The position numbers were made by a program, and so were the translations under genes. From Pedobacter foliorum (lineage in GTDB: Bacteria > Bacteroidota > Bacteroidia > Sphingobacteriales > Sphingobacteriaceae), in the NCBI RefSeq assembly GCF_013266735.1, contig NZ_JABSNU010000010.1:1-64000 (forward strand): a stretch of DNA of 64,000 bases, written 5' to 3'. Of this stretch, positions 7,544 through 18,100 are shown piece by piece; the stretch's first letter is position 1; the number at the start of each line of letters is the position of its first letter. Below the pieces are notes generated by a model, which did not search any database, was not told the origin of the DNA, and saw nothing but the letters and a program-made list of their open reading frames with translations.

Positions 7544-8473
7544 ATGTTTAAAAAGAGCCTTTCTCATCTAGGGACGTTTTTTTTAGCTGTATTATCCCTA
7601 CTGCCTTTGTCTATTCTGTATATCATGGCAGACACAGCTTACTTATTGATCTATTATGTTTTTGGTTACCGTAGAAAAGTAGTTAGAGAAAACCTGACAA
7701 ATGCTTTTCCCGAGAAAACTATAGAGGAGGTCAGATCAATAGAGAAAAAATATTACAGATATCTTGCGGGATTAATCTTTGAGGTGATCAAGATGAGTAA
7801 TATCTCAGTAAAAGAGATAAATAAACGCTTTGTTTTTAAAAACAAGGAGCAAGTAAATGAATATCTAAAAAACGGAGAAAGTGTACTGGTTTGTTCTGCC
7901 CATTATGGCAATTGGGAGTGGGGTACCATGGGAATAGGATTAAACTTCGTGACCGCTGATCATTATCCGATTTATAAACCATTAAGTAATCAGATTTTTG
8001 ATAAGTGGTTTAGAAGAATCCGTAGCAAGTTTGGTAATAAACTGATTCCGATGCGTCAAACATTAAGGGCCATACAAGCTAGTAAAGACACCCCAAGTAT
8101 TTTTAGTTTTGGGAATGATCAGTCGCCATCTAAGAATGAATTGCACTATTGGCAAACCTTTTTAAACCAACCCGCATATATTCAGTTGGGTATTGAAAAA
8201 ATCGCAAAAAGAACCAATCGGCCTATTTTCTATTTTAGAATTAGTGTGATCAAAAGGGGGTATTATGAAGTAGATTGTGTACCACTTTGTTTAAATCCTA
8301 AAGATACTCAGGATTATGAAATCACCAGATTACATACTGAATTTCTTGAAGAGATCATTAAAAGCGAACCTGCATATTGGCTATGGAGTCATCGGAGATG
8401 GAAACATAAGCCCGCAGAAGCAATTTCAAATAACAATATTATAAAAGAGGAACAAATGCAGCAGTTTGCTTAA
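7544..8473 (+). CDS. Lipid A biosynthesis acyltransferase (LpxL/HtrB family)
   Basis: The 309-residue inner-membrane protein has an N-terminal hydrophobic anchor (about residues 10-40) and the HX4E acyltransferase motif HYGNWE at residues 120-125. An FGNDQSPSK segment and the C-terminal WSHRRWK(H/T) signature are usual in this family. It transfers an acyl chain from acyl-ACP to a lipid A precursor, or in some Bacteroidota members to other lipids. Length and motifs are normal. It is transcribed alone from a TAATTTTG promoter and precedes the mannan locus without sharing its control element. Confidence 0.88.
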   Translation: MFKKSLSHLGTFFLAVLSLLPLSILYIMADTAYLLIYYVFGYRRKVVRENLTNAFPEKTIEEVRSIEKKYYRYLAGLIFEVIKMSNISVKEINKRFVFKNKEQVNEYLKNGESVLVCSAHYGNWEWGTMGIGLNFVTADHYPIYKPLSNQIFDKWFRRIRSKFGNKLIPMRQTLRAIQASKDTPSIFSFGNDQSPSKNELHYWQTFLNQPAYIQLGIEKIAKRTNRPIFYFRISVIKRGYYEVDCVPLCLNPKDTQDYEITRLHTEFLEEIIKSEPAYWLWSHRRWKHKPAEAISNNNIIKEEQMQQFA

Positions 8474-8498
8474 AACAAGCATCTTTTGTTTCTGTCTT

Positions 8499-8540
8499 TA
8501 ACATTTGGAACCCCATTTTTTAGCATTAAGGAATATTCAG
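8499..8540 (+). promoter_or_regulatory. Conserved block upstream of the first GH26 gene (copy A)
   Basis: The order TAACATTTG, CCCC, TTTTTTAGCA, A-GGA and ATTCAG is shared with 15006-15045 upstream of susC. Both copies follow a TTTTGTT stretch. No other copy was noticed in the window. The HTCS at 10795-14985 is the obvious candidate for binding. Confidence 0.6.
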
Positions 8541-8583
8541 CGCAATACTTTTACTAATTCATAGTAAACTAACCAATGTAAAC

Positions 8584-9639
8584 ATGAATTTGAATGTGCT
8601 GCAAAAAGCATTTGGCACTTGCATTTTTTGCTTTTTAATATTCGCTTGTAAAAAGGCCGGAAGTGTTGAAGATAAATCACAGCCACCTGTGACGGTTGAA
8701 CGGTTTAATATCAATGCTAAACTTGTTACACCCAATCCAAGCCCTGAAGCCAATAAACTTTACCAGTTTCTTCGCGAGAACTATGGCAAGAAAATCCTTT
8801 CAGGAGTGATGACGCTTAATAGCTTTGACGAAACCAATTGGCTTAAAGCAAATACGGGAAAAGAACCCGCCATTATAGGGCTCGATTTTATGCATTGCAA
8901 TCGTGGCTACACCTGGTACGATGATAAAACACCAATTAAAGATGCCAAATCTTACTGGCTTAGGAATGGCATCCCCGTAATGGTTTGGCATTGGAGAGAC
9001 CCCTTAAGAACAACTGAAGAGTTTTATTCTAACAAAACAACCTTTGATATTTCGAAGATTAATGACCCCCAATCAGCAGAATATAAAGCCATGTTAAACG
9101 ACATAGATTACGTTGCCGGTTTGCTAAAGGAGCTACAAAAGGACAATGTACCTGTGATATGGAGGCCTTTACATGAAGCTGCAGGAACCTGGTTTTGGTG
9201 GGGTGCAAAAGGAGCTGCACCATGTAAAAAACTTTATCAGTTAATGTATGATCGGATGGTGAATTACCATAAACTAAATAACCTGATTTGGGTTTGGACC
9301 AGAGAACCCAATGATGATGCCTGGTATCCTGGAGATGAGTATGTGGATATTGTTGGCAGAGATATTTATAAGCAAGGTGACCACACTTCGCAATTGGCAG
9401 AATTTAATGCATTAACTAGTCTTTATGGTAATAAAAAGATGGTTACCATAAGCGAATGTGGTTCTATGCCAGATGTAGATAACCTAACTAAAGATGCTGC
9501 TGCGTGGTCGTGGTTTATGCCTTGGTATGGGGACTTTGTAAGATCCGGGACAAACAATTCTTTAGATTTATGGAAAAAAATGTTTGCCAGCAATTATGTA
9601 ATCACATTAGACGAAATGCCTTCTTTAAAAAATCAGTAA
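8584..9639 (+). CDS. GH26 beta-mannanase-like lipoprotein
   Basis: The 351-residue protein has lipoprotein signal FCFLIFAC with the lipidated Cys at residue 22, so it is probably surface anchored. The GH26 (beta/alpha)8 domain covers about 50-340. The acid/base glutamate is E198 in WRPLHEAAGTWFWWG and the nucleophile is E291 in TISECGS. GH26 enzymes mainly cleave beta-1,4-mannosidic bonds; an exo-acting or mannobiohydrolase role is possible. It is the first gene of the polysaccharide locus, with the conserved block at 8499-8540 ahead of it, and the second GH26 starts 11 bases after its stop. Confidence 0.88.
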   Translation: MNLNVLQKAFGTCIFCFLIFACKKAGSVEDKSQPPVTVERFNINAKLVTPNPSPEANKLYQFLRENYGKKILSGVMTLNSFDETNWLKANTGKEPAIIGLDFMHCNRGYTWYDDKTPIKDAKSYWLRNGIPVMVWHWRDPLRTTEEFYSNKTTFDISKINDPQSAEYKAMLNDIDYVAGLLKELQKDNVPVIWRPLHEAAGTWFWWGAKGAAPCKKLYQLMYDRMVNYHKLNNLIWVWTREPNDDAWYPGDEYVDIVGRDIYKQGDHTSQLAEFNALTSLYGNKKMVTISECGSMPDVDNLTKDAAAWSWFMPWYGDFVRSGTNNSLDLWKKMFASNYVITLDEMPSLKNQ

Positions 9640-9650
9640 ATTACAATTTC

Positions 9651-10772
9651 ATGAACCTGAAGTATTTGTTAATTACCCTTACGGGGCTGTTTGTAAATGC
9701 AGCAACAGCTCAACAACGTAACCTTATAGATCCTTTGGCAACAAAGGAAACCAAATCGCTTTTTAAAAACCTGTATAAATTATCTGAAAAACATACTTTG
9801 TTTGGGCATCAGCACGCTACAGAGTATGGTCATGGTTGGTCTGGCGAGGCCAATCGATCGGATGTTAAGTCTGTTGTAGGTTCGCATCCGGCAGTAATTG
9901 GTATTGATTTGTCGGAAATGTCGGGCCAACCACAAGAGCAGATTGAGAAAACAAAAGAACATTTGCGCAAAAATGTAATCGATACTTATAACAGGGGTGG
10001 GGTTACTACTGTGGCTTGGCATTTTTCTAATCCTGTTTCGCCAGGTGGTTTTTACTGGGTAGATTCGGTTTCATTGCCTGCTGTAAAATATATTATTCCG
10101 GGAGGTAAGGAACACGCTAAGTATGTTAAAATACTTAACGATGTGGCTGATTGGGCAAAGAGCCTGAAAGGGGCCGATGGTAAGCTTGTTCCTGTAATTT
10201 TTAGACCTTATCATGAGTTTGATGGCGACTGGTTTTGGTGGGGTAAATCGCATTGCACAGTTGATGAGTTTAAAGCTTTATGGAAGTTTACTGTTTCTTA
10301 TTTGCGTGATACGGCAGGGGTACACAACTTTATTTATGCATTTTCTCCGGATAATCAATTCAATTCTGAACAAGAGTATTTGGCACGTTTCCCTGGAAAT
10401 GAATGGGTAGATATGCTCGGAATGGATAATTATGGTGATATGGGGCGTTATGGTAAATACAATCTGGATGCTGCTATTAATAAACTTCGTATAGTTTCAG
10501 CTTATGCTCAAAAGAATGGCAAGCTGGCTGCTTTTACAGAAACCGGATTAGAATCGTTAAGCAATCCAAACTGGTGGAATGACGTGTTGCTTAAGGTGAT
10601 GAAAAGCGATAAGATAAGAATGAGCTATGTGCTGGTTTGGCGTAATGATACCAAGAGTGCCACACATTTTTACGCACCTTATCCTGGGCATCCTAATATT
10701 CCTGATTTTCAGAAGTTTTATGATGATCCATACACCCTTTTTGAAAAGGATCTTAAAGCGATTTATAAATAA
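9651..10772 (+). CDS. GH26 beta-mannanase, secreted
   Basis: The 373-residue protein starts at ATG 9651 with signal peptide MNLKYLLITLTGLFVNAATA|Q. An earlier in-frame ATG at 9504 would lie inside the preceding gene and is rejected. The catalytic residues are E189 (FRPYHEFDGDWFWWG, acid/base) and E297 (AFTETGLE, nucleophile), and WHFSNPVSPGGFYW at residues 123-136 is typical of endo-beta-mannanases. It lacks a lipobox, so it is likely periplasmic, while the upstream GH26 is a lipoprotein. The pair therefore suggests stepwise mannan cleavage at the surface and in the periplasm. It diverges clearly from its neighbour and is not a recent duplicate. Confidence 0.9.
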   Translation: MNLKYLLITLTGLFVNAATAQQRNLIDPLATKETKSLFKNLYKLSEKHTLFGHQHATEYGHGWSGEANRSDVKSVVGSHPAVIGIDLSEMSGQPQEQIEKTKEHLRKNVIDTYNRGGVTTVAWHFSNPVSPGGFYWVDSVSLPAVKYIIPGGKEHAKYVKILNDVADWAKSLKGADGKLVPVIFRPYHEFDGDWFWWGKSHCTVDEFKALWKFTVSYLRDTAGVHNFIYAFSPDNQFNSEQEYLARFPGNEWVDMLGMDNYGDMGRYGKYNLDAAINKLRIVSAYAQKNGKLAAFTETGLESLSNPNWWNDVLLKVMKSDKIRMSYVLVWRNDTKSATHFYAPYPGHPNIPDFQKFYDDPYTLFEKDLKAIYK

Positions 10773-10794
10773 TGTATATTGACAATCGGCACGA

Positions 10795-13700
10795 ATGGGG
10801 AAAAAACTGAAAATACTGATATTGTTAGGGCTATGCTTATTTACAAGCATGTCTACTTTTGCGCAGTACAATCAGTATCAGTTTTCTCATCTGGATATTA
10901 ATAATGGACTTCCGCATAACGATGTCAATTGCTTTTATAAAGATGATAAAGGGTTTTTGTGGTTAGGTACACTTTCTGGCCTTGCCAGATTTGATGGGTA
11001 TAGTTTTAAGGTATACAAGAACAGGATAAAAAACAAGTCGACCATAAGCGACAGTGATGTACGATCTATAGTTCAAGGTCCAGATAGTAAGTTTTTTATA
11101 GAAACAAGGGCAGGCATGGATGTATATGATCCTGTAACCGAATTGTTTGATCACAATATACAACCCGAACTTTCAAAATATGGTGTTCCGGGAATAACAA
11201 TAAGAGCACTGAAAAAAGGTAATTCAGGAAGATTTTGGTTTATCTCTCCCTCGTCTGGATTGTATAAGTATGATACGGTATCAAAGAAAACGACATACGT
11301 TGCTCATAAAGTTAGAAGAGAAAGCAGCTTGTCGGCCAGCCCGATTATAGACTTAGCAGAGGATAAAGAAGGAAATGCATGGCTTATCCATTCTGACGGA
11401 AAGTTGGAGATGCTTAAAAAGAACTCGGATGTTGTTGTTCAAAGAATAGATTTATCGAGTAAATTCTCTAATAAGGAAAGTGATACCTACAAGATTTTTA
11501 TAGACAAACAGGGGTTAATATGGATTTACGATATATCAACCTCTACAGGGGTTTATTACTTTGATCCAGTAAAAAATGAGCTGAATAAGATCAGTAAAAA
11601 CTCGCCTGTAGTTAAGCTAAACTCTGATATTGTAACAGGCATTATTCAGGACAATAGTGATAACATTTGGATAGGTACAGATCATGGGGGGATTAATCTA
11701 ATTGATAAGAAGAACTTCAGTGTCAGGTATATCCTTAATAACGAGAATGATAGTAAGAGCTTAAGTCAGAACAGTATTTCGAGTATTTATTACGATAACC
11801 TGGGTATGGTTTGGATAGGTACCTTCAGAAAGGGAATTAATTTTTACCACCCCAATATCATTAAGTTTAACCTCATTAAGCACTCTTCCGATCCGAATAG
11901 CTTAATACACAGTGATGTAAACCGAATGGTTGAGGATAAGGCAGGTAATATCTGGATTGGTACCAATGGAAAGGGACTGGTTTATTACAACCGAAGTACC
12001 CATAAATTCACTTCTTACAGGCATGATCCTGCAAATAATAATAGCTTATCGCATGATGCGATTGTTGCTATTTATATAGATCGGTTTGAAAAACTATGGA
12101 TAGGAACTTACACCGGGGGCTTTGATTATCTGGATAATGGCAAGTTTACCCATTATAAATACGATGCTTCTGATCCCGAAAGTTTAAGCGACAATAAAGT
12201 AGCTGATTTTCTTGAAGATTCTTCGCACAGGTTTTGGATAGGAACCATGGGTGGTGGACTTAACTTATTCGATAGAACTACAAAGAAGTTTAAAAGGTAC
12301 ACGCAGAATCTGAATCTTATTAGTTCGGATTATGTGTTTAAGGTTTTAGAAGATTCTCATCAAAACATATGGACGGGGACTTCTTATGGGATGAATGTAT
12401 TGCCTAAAGGTGGTACAAAGTTTATCCGCATTATAAACGACCCGAAGGATGATAATAGTTTGATCAATAATAATATCAATAGCTTTATTGAGGATAGCAA
12501 GGGGTATTTGTGGATAGGAACCAGAGATGGATTGAGTATCTACAACCTAAAAACCAAAACCTTTTACAATTACACCATTGAAAATGGATTGCCTGATAAT
12601 AATATCATGGATATTCAGGAAGATAATCAAGGCGATTTTTGGGTTAGTACTTCTAATGGCTTATCAAAAATATCGGTTAAATATGGGAATAAGCTTAATC
12701 TTGTTTTTAAGAACTTTGACGAGAATGATGGTTTACAGGGTAAAGAATTTAACAGAATAGCTTCGGTAAAACTAAAAACCGGAGAGCTGGCTTTTGGTGG
12801 GCCTGATGGGATTAACATCTTCCAGCCATCATTAATTAAATCTTATAATCAAACCTTTAAGCTCTTTATTACCGACTTTCAACTGTTCAATAAAAGTGTA
12901 ACAGCTAACACTGCTTTTGATGGCAGGGTAATACTTAAGAAATCTATTTTTGATACCAAAGAGATTACTTTAGATCACGATCAGAATGTATTTACCATTG
13001 AGTTTGCATCCTTAAACTACATTGGTCCGCATAAGGTGAAGCACCAGTATATGTTGGAGGGTTTTGATAAAACATGGATTTCGGCAGATAATACTTTACG
13101 CAAGGCTACCTACACAAATCTCGACCCCGGAGACTATGTTTTTAAGGTACGTGCATCAAGTACGGAAAACATAGCTGATGCTGTACCGGTAACTTTAAAA
13201 ATAAGAATCCTGAACCCCTGGTATACTTCTACAGTGGCTTATATTCTTTATTTTTTAGCCATAGGGGGTGCCTTGTATTACTTAAGATATCGTGGTATCC
13301 AAAAGCTAAAACAACAATTTGCTGCGGAACAGGAAAAACTAGAGGTTCAAAGGGTGATTGAACAAGAGAAAATAGAATCTCAGCGTTTACTGGATAATGA
13401 GCGCTTGGAAGCCATGAGGTACAGAGATCTTGATGCTATGAAAATCAAGTTCTTAACCAATGTGAGTCATGAATTTAGAACACCTTTATCGCTAATTTTG
13501 GCGCCTATAGATAAAATATTGAAAGGCACATCAGATAATCTGATTAAAGAACAGGTAGCGCTGATACAGAAAAACGCTAAACGCCTACTGAATCTGGTAA
13601 ATCAGTTGCTCGATTTCAGAAAGATGGAGCTTAAAGAAATTAAGCTACAAAAAAGACCGGGTGATATCATTTCGTTTATTAGAGACATTACTTATTCTTT

Positions 13701-14985
13701 TAAAGACCTTGCAGAACAAAAAAACATCCTGCTCACCTTTAATGCTACTTACGAAAAGCTGGATGTAAACTTTGATCATGATAAAATAGAACGTATTCTG
13801 TTTAACCTGCTGTCTAACAGTTTTAAATTTACATTGGATAACGGAAAGGTTAATGTTTCTGTAGACTGTATTATGGTTGATCAGTATATGGTTGAGATTA
13901 AAGTACGGGACACAGGAATAGGCATCCCTAAGGAAAAACAGGATAAGATATTTGAAAGTTTCTTCCAGAATGACATTCCTGAATCTATCATCAATCAGGG
14001 TAGTGGGATAGGTTTAGCCATCACAAAAGAGTTTGTGAAACTGCATGGTGGTGAGATATTTCTGGAAAGCGATGAAAACGTAGGCAGTTGCTTTACCATT
14101 TTACTGCCTTTTGAAGAACTTAGAAACCAAAGTAATCCAACAGATAGTTTTGTAGACAATGTAATTGTTGATGAGGATGCGCTTAATGGTCAGCAGGCAA
14201 ATGTTACTATTTCTTCCAAAAAGGCCACCGTATTGCTTGTAGAAGATGATGCTGATCTGCGCTTTTACCTTAAAGACAATTTAAAGGAAGATTTTAATGT
14301 AATAGAAGCAGGAAACGGTAAGGATGGTTGGCAAAAGGCGCTGTTTTATCATCCAAGTATTATTGTCAGCGATATCTCTATGCCCGAAATGACTGGTATT
14401 GAGCTTTGCAAAAAGATCAAAGGCGATTCTAGAACAACACAAATACCTGTGGTGCTGCTAACTGCACTAACAGGAGAGGAACAAGAGCTAATGGGTTTAG
14501 AAACAGGGGCTAATGATTATATGACCAAGCCGTTCAGCTTTGAAATCCTGAACTCTAAAATCCGTAATATACTTGTTCAGCAGGAATCCTTCAGAAAGCT
14601 TTACCAGAAACAGGTAGAGGTGCAGCCTGTAACGGTAGAAATGGAAAGTCCTGATGAACAGTTCTTACAGCAGGTATTGCAGGAAATAGAAAAGAATATA
14701 GATAACAGTAATTTCTCTGTAGACATTCTGAGCAGCCTGATGTTGGTAAGCCGGGTAACCTTATACAAAAGAATTGTGGCACTTACAGGTAAAACTCCGT
14801 TGGAGTTTATCAAATCATATCGTTTAAAACGCGCAGCTCAGTTACTGGAACAGGGTAAATTAACTGTTTCGCAGATCTGCTATAAGGTTGGTTTTAAAAC
14901 CACAAAGAACTTCGTTAAATCTTTTAAAGAAGAATTTGATGTACTGCCATCAAAATATGCTGAAAACAAGGATATTAATGCATAA
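10795..14985 (+). CDS. Hybrid two-component system sensor/regulator (HTCS)
   Basis: The 1396-residue single-chain sensor and regulator starts with signal peptide MGKKLKILILLGLCLFTSMSTFA. About 14 propeller blades of W(I/L)GT..G type follow to residue 690, forming two seven-bladed propellers. Next are a Y_Y_Y sandwich (about 715-805), a membrane helix (about 812-832), a coiled-coil linker, HisKA with H892 in SHEFRTP, a HATPase with NLLSNSFKFT and DTGIGIP, a receiver with phospho-acceptor D1193, and an AraC HTH (about 1300-1396). Such proteins sense an oligosaccharide in the periplasm and activate their polysaccharide locus. Lying between the mannanases and susC, it should respond to manno-oligosaccharides. 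Confidence 0.93.
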   Translation: MGKKLKILILLGLCLFTSMSTFAQYNQYQFSHLDINNGLPHNDVNCFYKDDKGFLWLGTLSGLARFDGYSFKVYKNRIKNKSTISDSDVRSIVQGPDSKFFIETRAGMDVYDPVTELFDHNIQPELSKYGVPGITIRALKKGNSGRFWFISPSSGLYKYDTVSKKTTYVAHKVRRESSLSASPIIDLAEDKEGNAWLIHSDGKLEMLKKNSDVVVQRIDLSSKFSNKESDTYKIFIDKQGLIWIYDISTSTGVYYFDPVKNELNKISKNSPVVKLNSDIVTGIIQDNSDNIWIGTDHGGINLIDKKNFSVRYILNNENDSKSLSQNSISSIYYDNLGMVWIGTFRKGINFYHPNIIKFNLIKHSSDPNSLIHSDVNRMVEDKAGNIWIGTNGKGLVYYNRSTHKFTSYRHDPANNNSLSHDAIVAIYIDRFEKLWIGTYTGGFDYLDNGKFTHYKYDASDPESLSDNKVADFLEDSSHRFWIGTMGGGLNLFDRTTKKFKRYTQNLNLISSDYVFKVLEDSHQNIWTGTSYGMNVLPKGGTKFIRIINDPKDDNSLINNNINSFIEDSKGYLWIGTRDGLSIYNLKTKTFYNYTIENGLPDNNIMDIQEDNQGDFWVSTSNGLSKISVKYGNKLNLVFKNFDENDGLQGKEFNRIASVKLKTGELAFGGPDGINIFQPSLIKSYNQTFKLFITDFQLFNKSVTANTAFDGRVILKKSIFDTKEITLDHDQNVFTIEFASLNYIGPHKVKHQYMLEGFDKTWISADNTLRKATYTNLDPGDYVFKVRASSTENIADAVPVTLKIRILNPWYTSTVAYILYFLAIGGALYYLRYRGIQKLKQQFAAEQEKLEVQRVIEQEKIESQRLLDNERLEAMRYRDLDAMKIKFLTNVSHEFRTPLSLILAPIDKILKGTSDNLIKEQVALIQKNAKRLLNLVNQLLDFRKMELKEIKLQKRPGDIISFIRDITYSFKDLAEQKNILLTFNATYEKLDVNFDHDKIERILFNLLSNSFKFTLDNGKVNVSVDCIMVDQYMVEIKVRDTGIGIPKEKQDKIFESFFQNDIPESIINQGSGIGLAITKEFVKLHGGEIFLESDENVGSCFTILLPFEELRNQSNPTDSFVDNVIVDEDALNGQQANVTISSKKATVLLVEDDADLRFYLKDNLKEDFNVIEAGNGKDGWQKALFYHPSIIVSDISMPEMTGIELCKKIKGDSRTTQIPVVLLTALTGEEQELMGLETGANDYMTKPFSFEILNSKIRNILVQQESFRKLYQKQVEVQPVTVEMESPDEQFLQQVLQEIEKNIDNSNFSVDILSSLMLVSRVTLYKRIVALTGKTPLEFIKSYRLKRAAQLLEQGKLTVSQICYKVGFKTTKNFVKSFKEEFDVLPSKYAENKDINA

Positions 14986-15005
14986 TAGCCTTTTTTGTTA
15001 AAGAT

Positions 15006-15045
15006 TAACATTTGAGTCCCCCTTTTTTAGCAATAGAGGATTCAG
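15006..15045 (+). promoter_or_regulatory. Conserved block upstream of susC (copy B)
   Basis: This is the counterpart of 8499-8540, with TAACATTTG, a C-run, TTTTTTAGCA, GAGGA and TTCAG in the same order and nearly the same spacing. It lies about 110 bases before the susC start and 20 bases after the HTCS stop, which indicates that susC has its own promoter. Confidence 0.6.
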
Positions 15046-15116
15046 TTGTCTCTAGTTTTAACAAATGGAAACCCATCCAATGGGTGGATCAACTAAACCA
15101 AATATGACGACCAAAA

Positions 15117-18100
15117 ATGAAAACGACAAGAACGAGTTGTAATGAATGGATTTATATTCTGTTCATAGTCTTTACACTAACTGGTATCACTAAGTCCAGT
15201 TACTCCCAAAGTAACACAGGGAAATTAATTACAGGTGTTGTTTCTGATGATAGCGGAACAACTTTGCCCGGCGCATCAATAATGGTAAAGGGAACCAAAG
15301 TTACCGCGTTAACCAATAATGAGGGTAAGTACTCTATTATGGTTACATCCAATTCCAGTGTGCTTGTTTTTTCTTATGTGGGTATGACCACGCAAGAACT
15401 TACAGTAGGTTCAAATTCGACCTTAAACGCTAATTTGAAATCTTCTACATCAACCTTATCAGATGTGGTTGTAATTGGTTACGGTACATTACGTAAATCA
15501 GAAGTAACCTCAGCAATTTCATCTGTATCACAGAAAGATATTAAAAACTTACCTGTAGCCGGTGTAGATCAGGCATTACAAGGTAAAGTTGCCGGTGTTA
15601 CCATCAACAACAATGGAGGACAACCAGGTGGAGGTGTTTCTGTGAGGATCAGAGGGCTTACTTCGACAGGCGATAACAACGAACCTTTATATGTAATAGA
15701 TGGAGTTGCGATGGATGGTAAAAGTAGTTCGCTGGAACAAAATGTATTGGGTGGTGGCTCAGGACAGGTTGGTCAGAGTGTTATGGCTACCTTAAATCCT
15801 GCCGATATAGAAACTATAGACATTTTAAAGGATGCCTCCGCTCAGGCTATTTATGGAGCCAGAGGTGCCAACGGGGTTGTATTAATTAATACTAAAAGGG
15901 GTAAAGCTAACCAAGGCAAAATTACTTACGATTCTTATGTGGGTATGGCCGAGATTCCTAAAAAGCTTTCGGTAATGAACTTGCGTCAAAATGCAGAATA
16001 CATGAATTCTTTGGTACAGGAAGTAAGAGCTGTTCCGGGAAGTGGAATGGATAGTATTGGCGAGTTTAGGAATCCATCCCTATTGGGTAAAGGAACTGAT
16101 TGGCAGGATGAGATTTATATAAGAGGTTTTACGCAAAGTCATCAGCTTGCTTTTTCAGGCGGATCAGAGAAAACCCAATTCTATTTTTCAAGTGGATTTC
16201 TTGATCAGGAAGGTACACTGATTAAAACAGGATTTAACAGGGTAACCTTAAGAGCAAATATTGATCATCAGGCTACCAAATGGTTAAAAACAGGTATTAC
16301 AGCAAATTTATCCAGAACAAAACAGCAAATTGGATTGTCGGATGGTTTTGATGCGGTAACCAGTACAGTGCTTTACAATAGCCCTGCAACACCTGTTAAG
16401 GATATTAATGGTAACTACATCTCTACCAATGTAATTGGAGGAAGCACATTTGGAAATCCTAATAACCCTGTGGCATTAGCTAATTTGCGTGATGTAACCA
16501 ATAAAACTTCGAGAGCTTTTGGTGCACTATATGCAGACTTGAACATTATAGATGGCCTTGTGATCAGATCAGAAGGTAACTTTGATTTTAGCCTTTCAGC
16601 TGATAAAGCCTTTCAGCCATATGTTTACAATGAGGCTACTAAAAGTGTGATTATTTCTCCTGCCAGATTAAGGGATCAAAGACAAAACACGCTTTATTGG
16701 GCTTTAAAAAACTATGCTAACTACAACAAAACTTTTGGTAAACATAATTTGGGAGCAACGTTAGGTCATGAGGCTCAGCGTTCAACTTATGATATGATTA
16801 GCGGTAAAAGAGATAACCTGAAGTTGAATATTCCGAACCTAAATGCAGGTGATGGAGGGGATACTCAGGATATACAGGCCAATGCGTCAACATGGAGTAT
16901 GGAATCTGTATTTGCAAGGTTAAATTATACTTATGATAACCGCTATTCCATCAGCGGAACGATTAGAAGAGATGGTTCATCAAATTTTGGTGCAGGTCAT
17001 AAATGGGGAACATTTCCTGCGGTTTCTGCTTCATGGACTGCAAGTAATGAATCTTTCTTAAAAGAAAATAAATACATAAACTACTTGAAATTTAGATTTG
17101 GCTATGGTGAGGTAGGGGGGCAGGATGCCGGAGGAGGGAATTTGTACTCATCAAATATTACTCTTTTTGGTACCGCCCCTTTTGGCCCGGGTGGATTACC
17201 TGCCAATGTAGCCAATCCGCTAATTACATGGCAGTCGGTTAATACTTACAATGGAGGTATAGACCTTAGCACATGGAATAAAAAATTGGAGGTGAGTGTA
17301 GATGTGTATAAGAAGATAACGTCTGATATGATTTTGCCTACTCAGCTGGGCGCTTATTCTGGCTTGGGTACTGCATGGAATGATATAAAAACTCCAATTA
17401 CAAATGCGGGTAGAATGACAAATACAGGTTTTGATATCGGATTAACTTCTTACAATATTCAAAACGACAATTTCTCATGGAAAACCAATATCATATTTAG
17501 CAGGTATAAAAATATCTTAAACAAAATGAATCAGCCCGATGCTACCATACCGGGTATGTTTGATGAGTACGGAACAAAATCTTTGGTAACGTTGTCTCAG
17601 CAAGGCCGTCCGCTTGGTGCGTTTTATGGCTATGTTACAGATGGGTTATTTAGGTCGCAAGAAGAACTGAATAACGGAATCGATTATGGTTTAGCCAGAG
17701 CACCGGGTAGCTTATGGTTAGGTGATGTAAGATTTAAAGATCTTAATGGCGATAAGGTGGTTGATGATAAGGATGTTACCGTAATTGGGAATCCTAACCC
17801 TGATTTTACTTACGGTTTTACCAATACCTTTAGCTATAAGGGAATAGACCTATCTATATTTATTTATGGTAGCCAGGGTGGCGATATTTTTAACTACAGC
17901 CGTCGCCAAACAGAGGCATTAAGTTCGCCATATGCAAATCAGCTTACTTCGGTTTTAAACAGATATACTACGAGCAATCCAAATGGTGATTTGCCAAGGT
18001 ACAACCAATGGCATAACAACAACTCCAGAATATCTGACAGATATATTGAGGATGGATCTTACCTGAGGATACAAAATGTAGCATTGGGTTATAACCTACC

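Noticed and set aside
9504..9650. Extended N-terminus of the second GH26
   Set aside because: It lies inside the upstream gene and would place the signal peptide internally.
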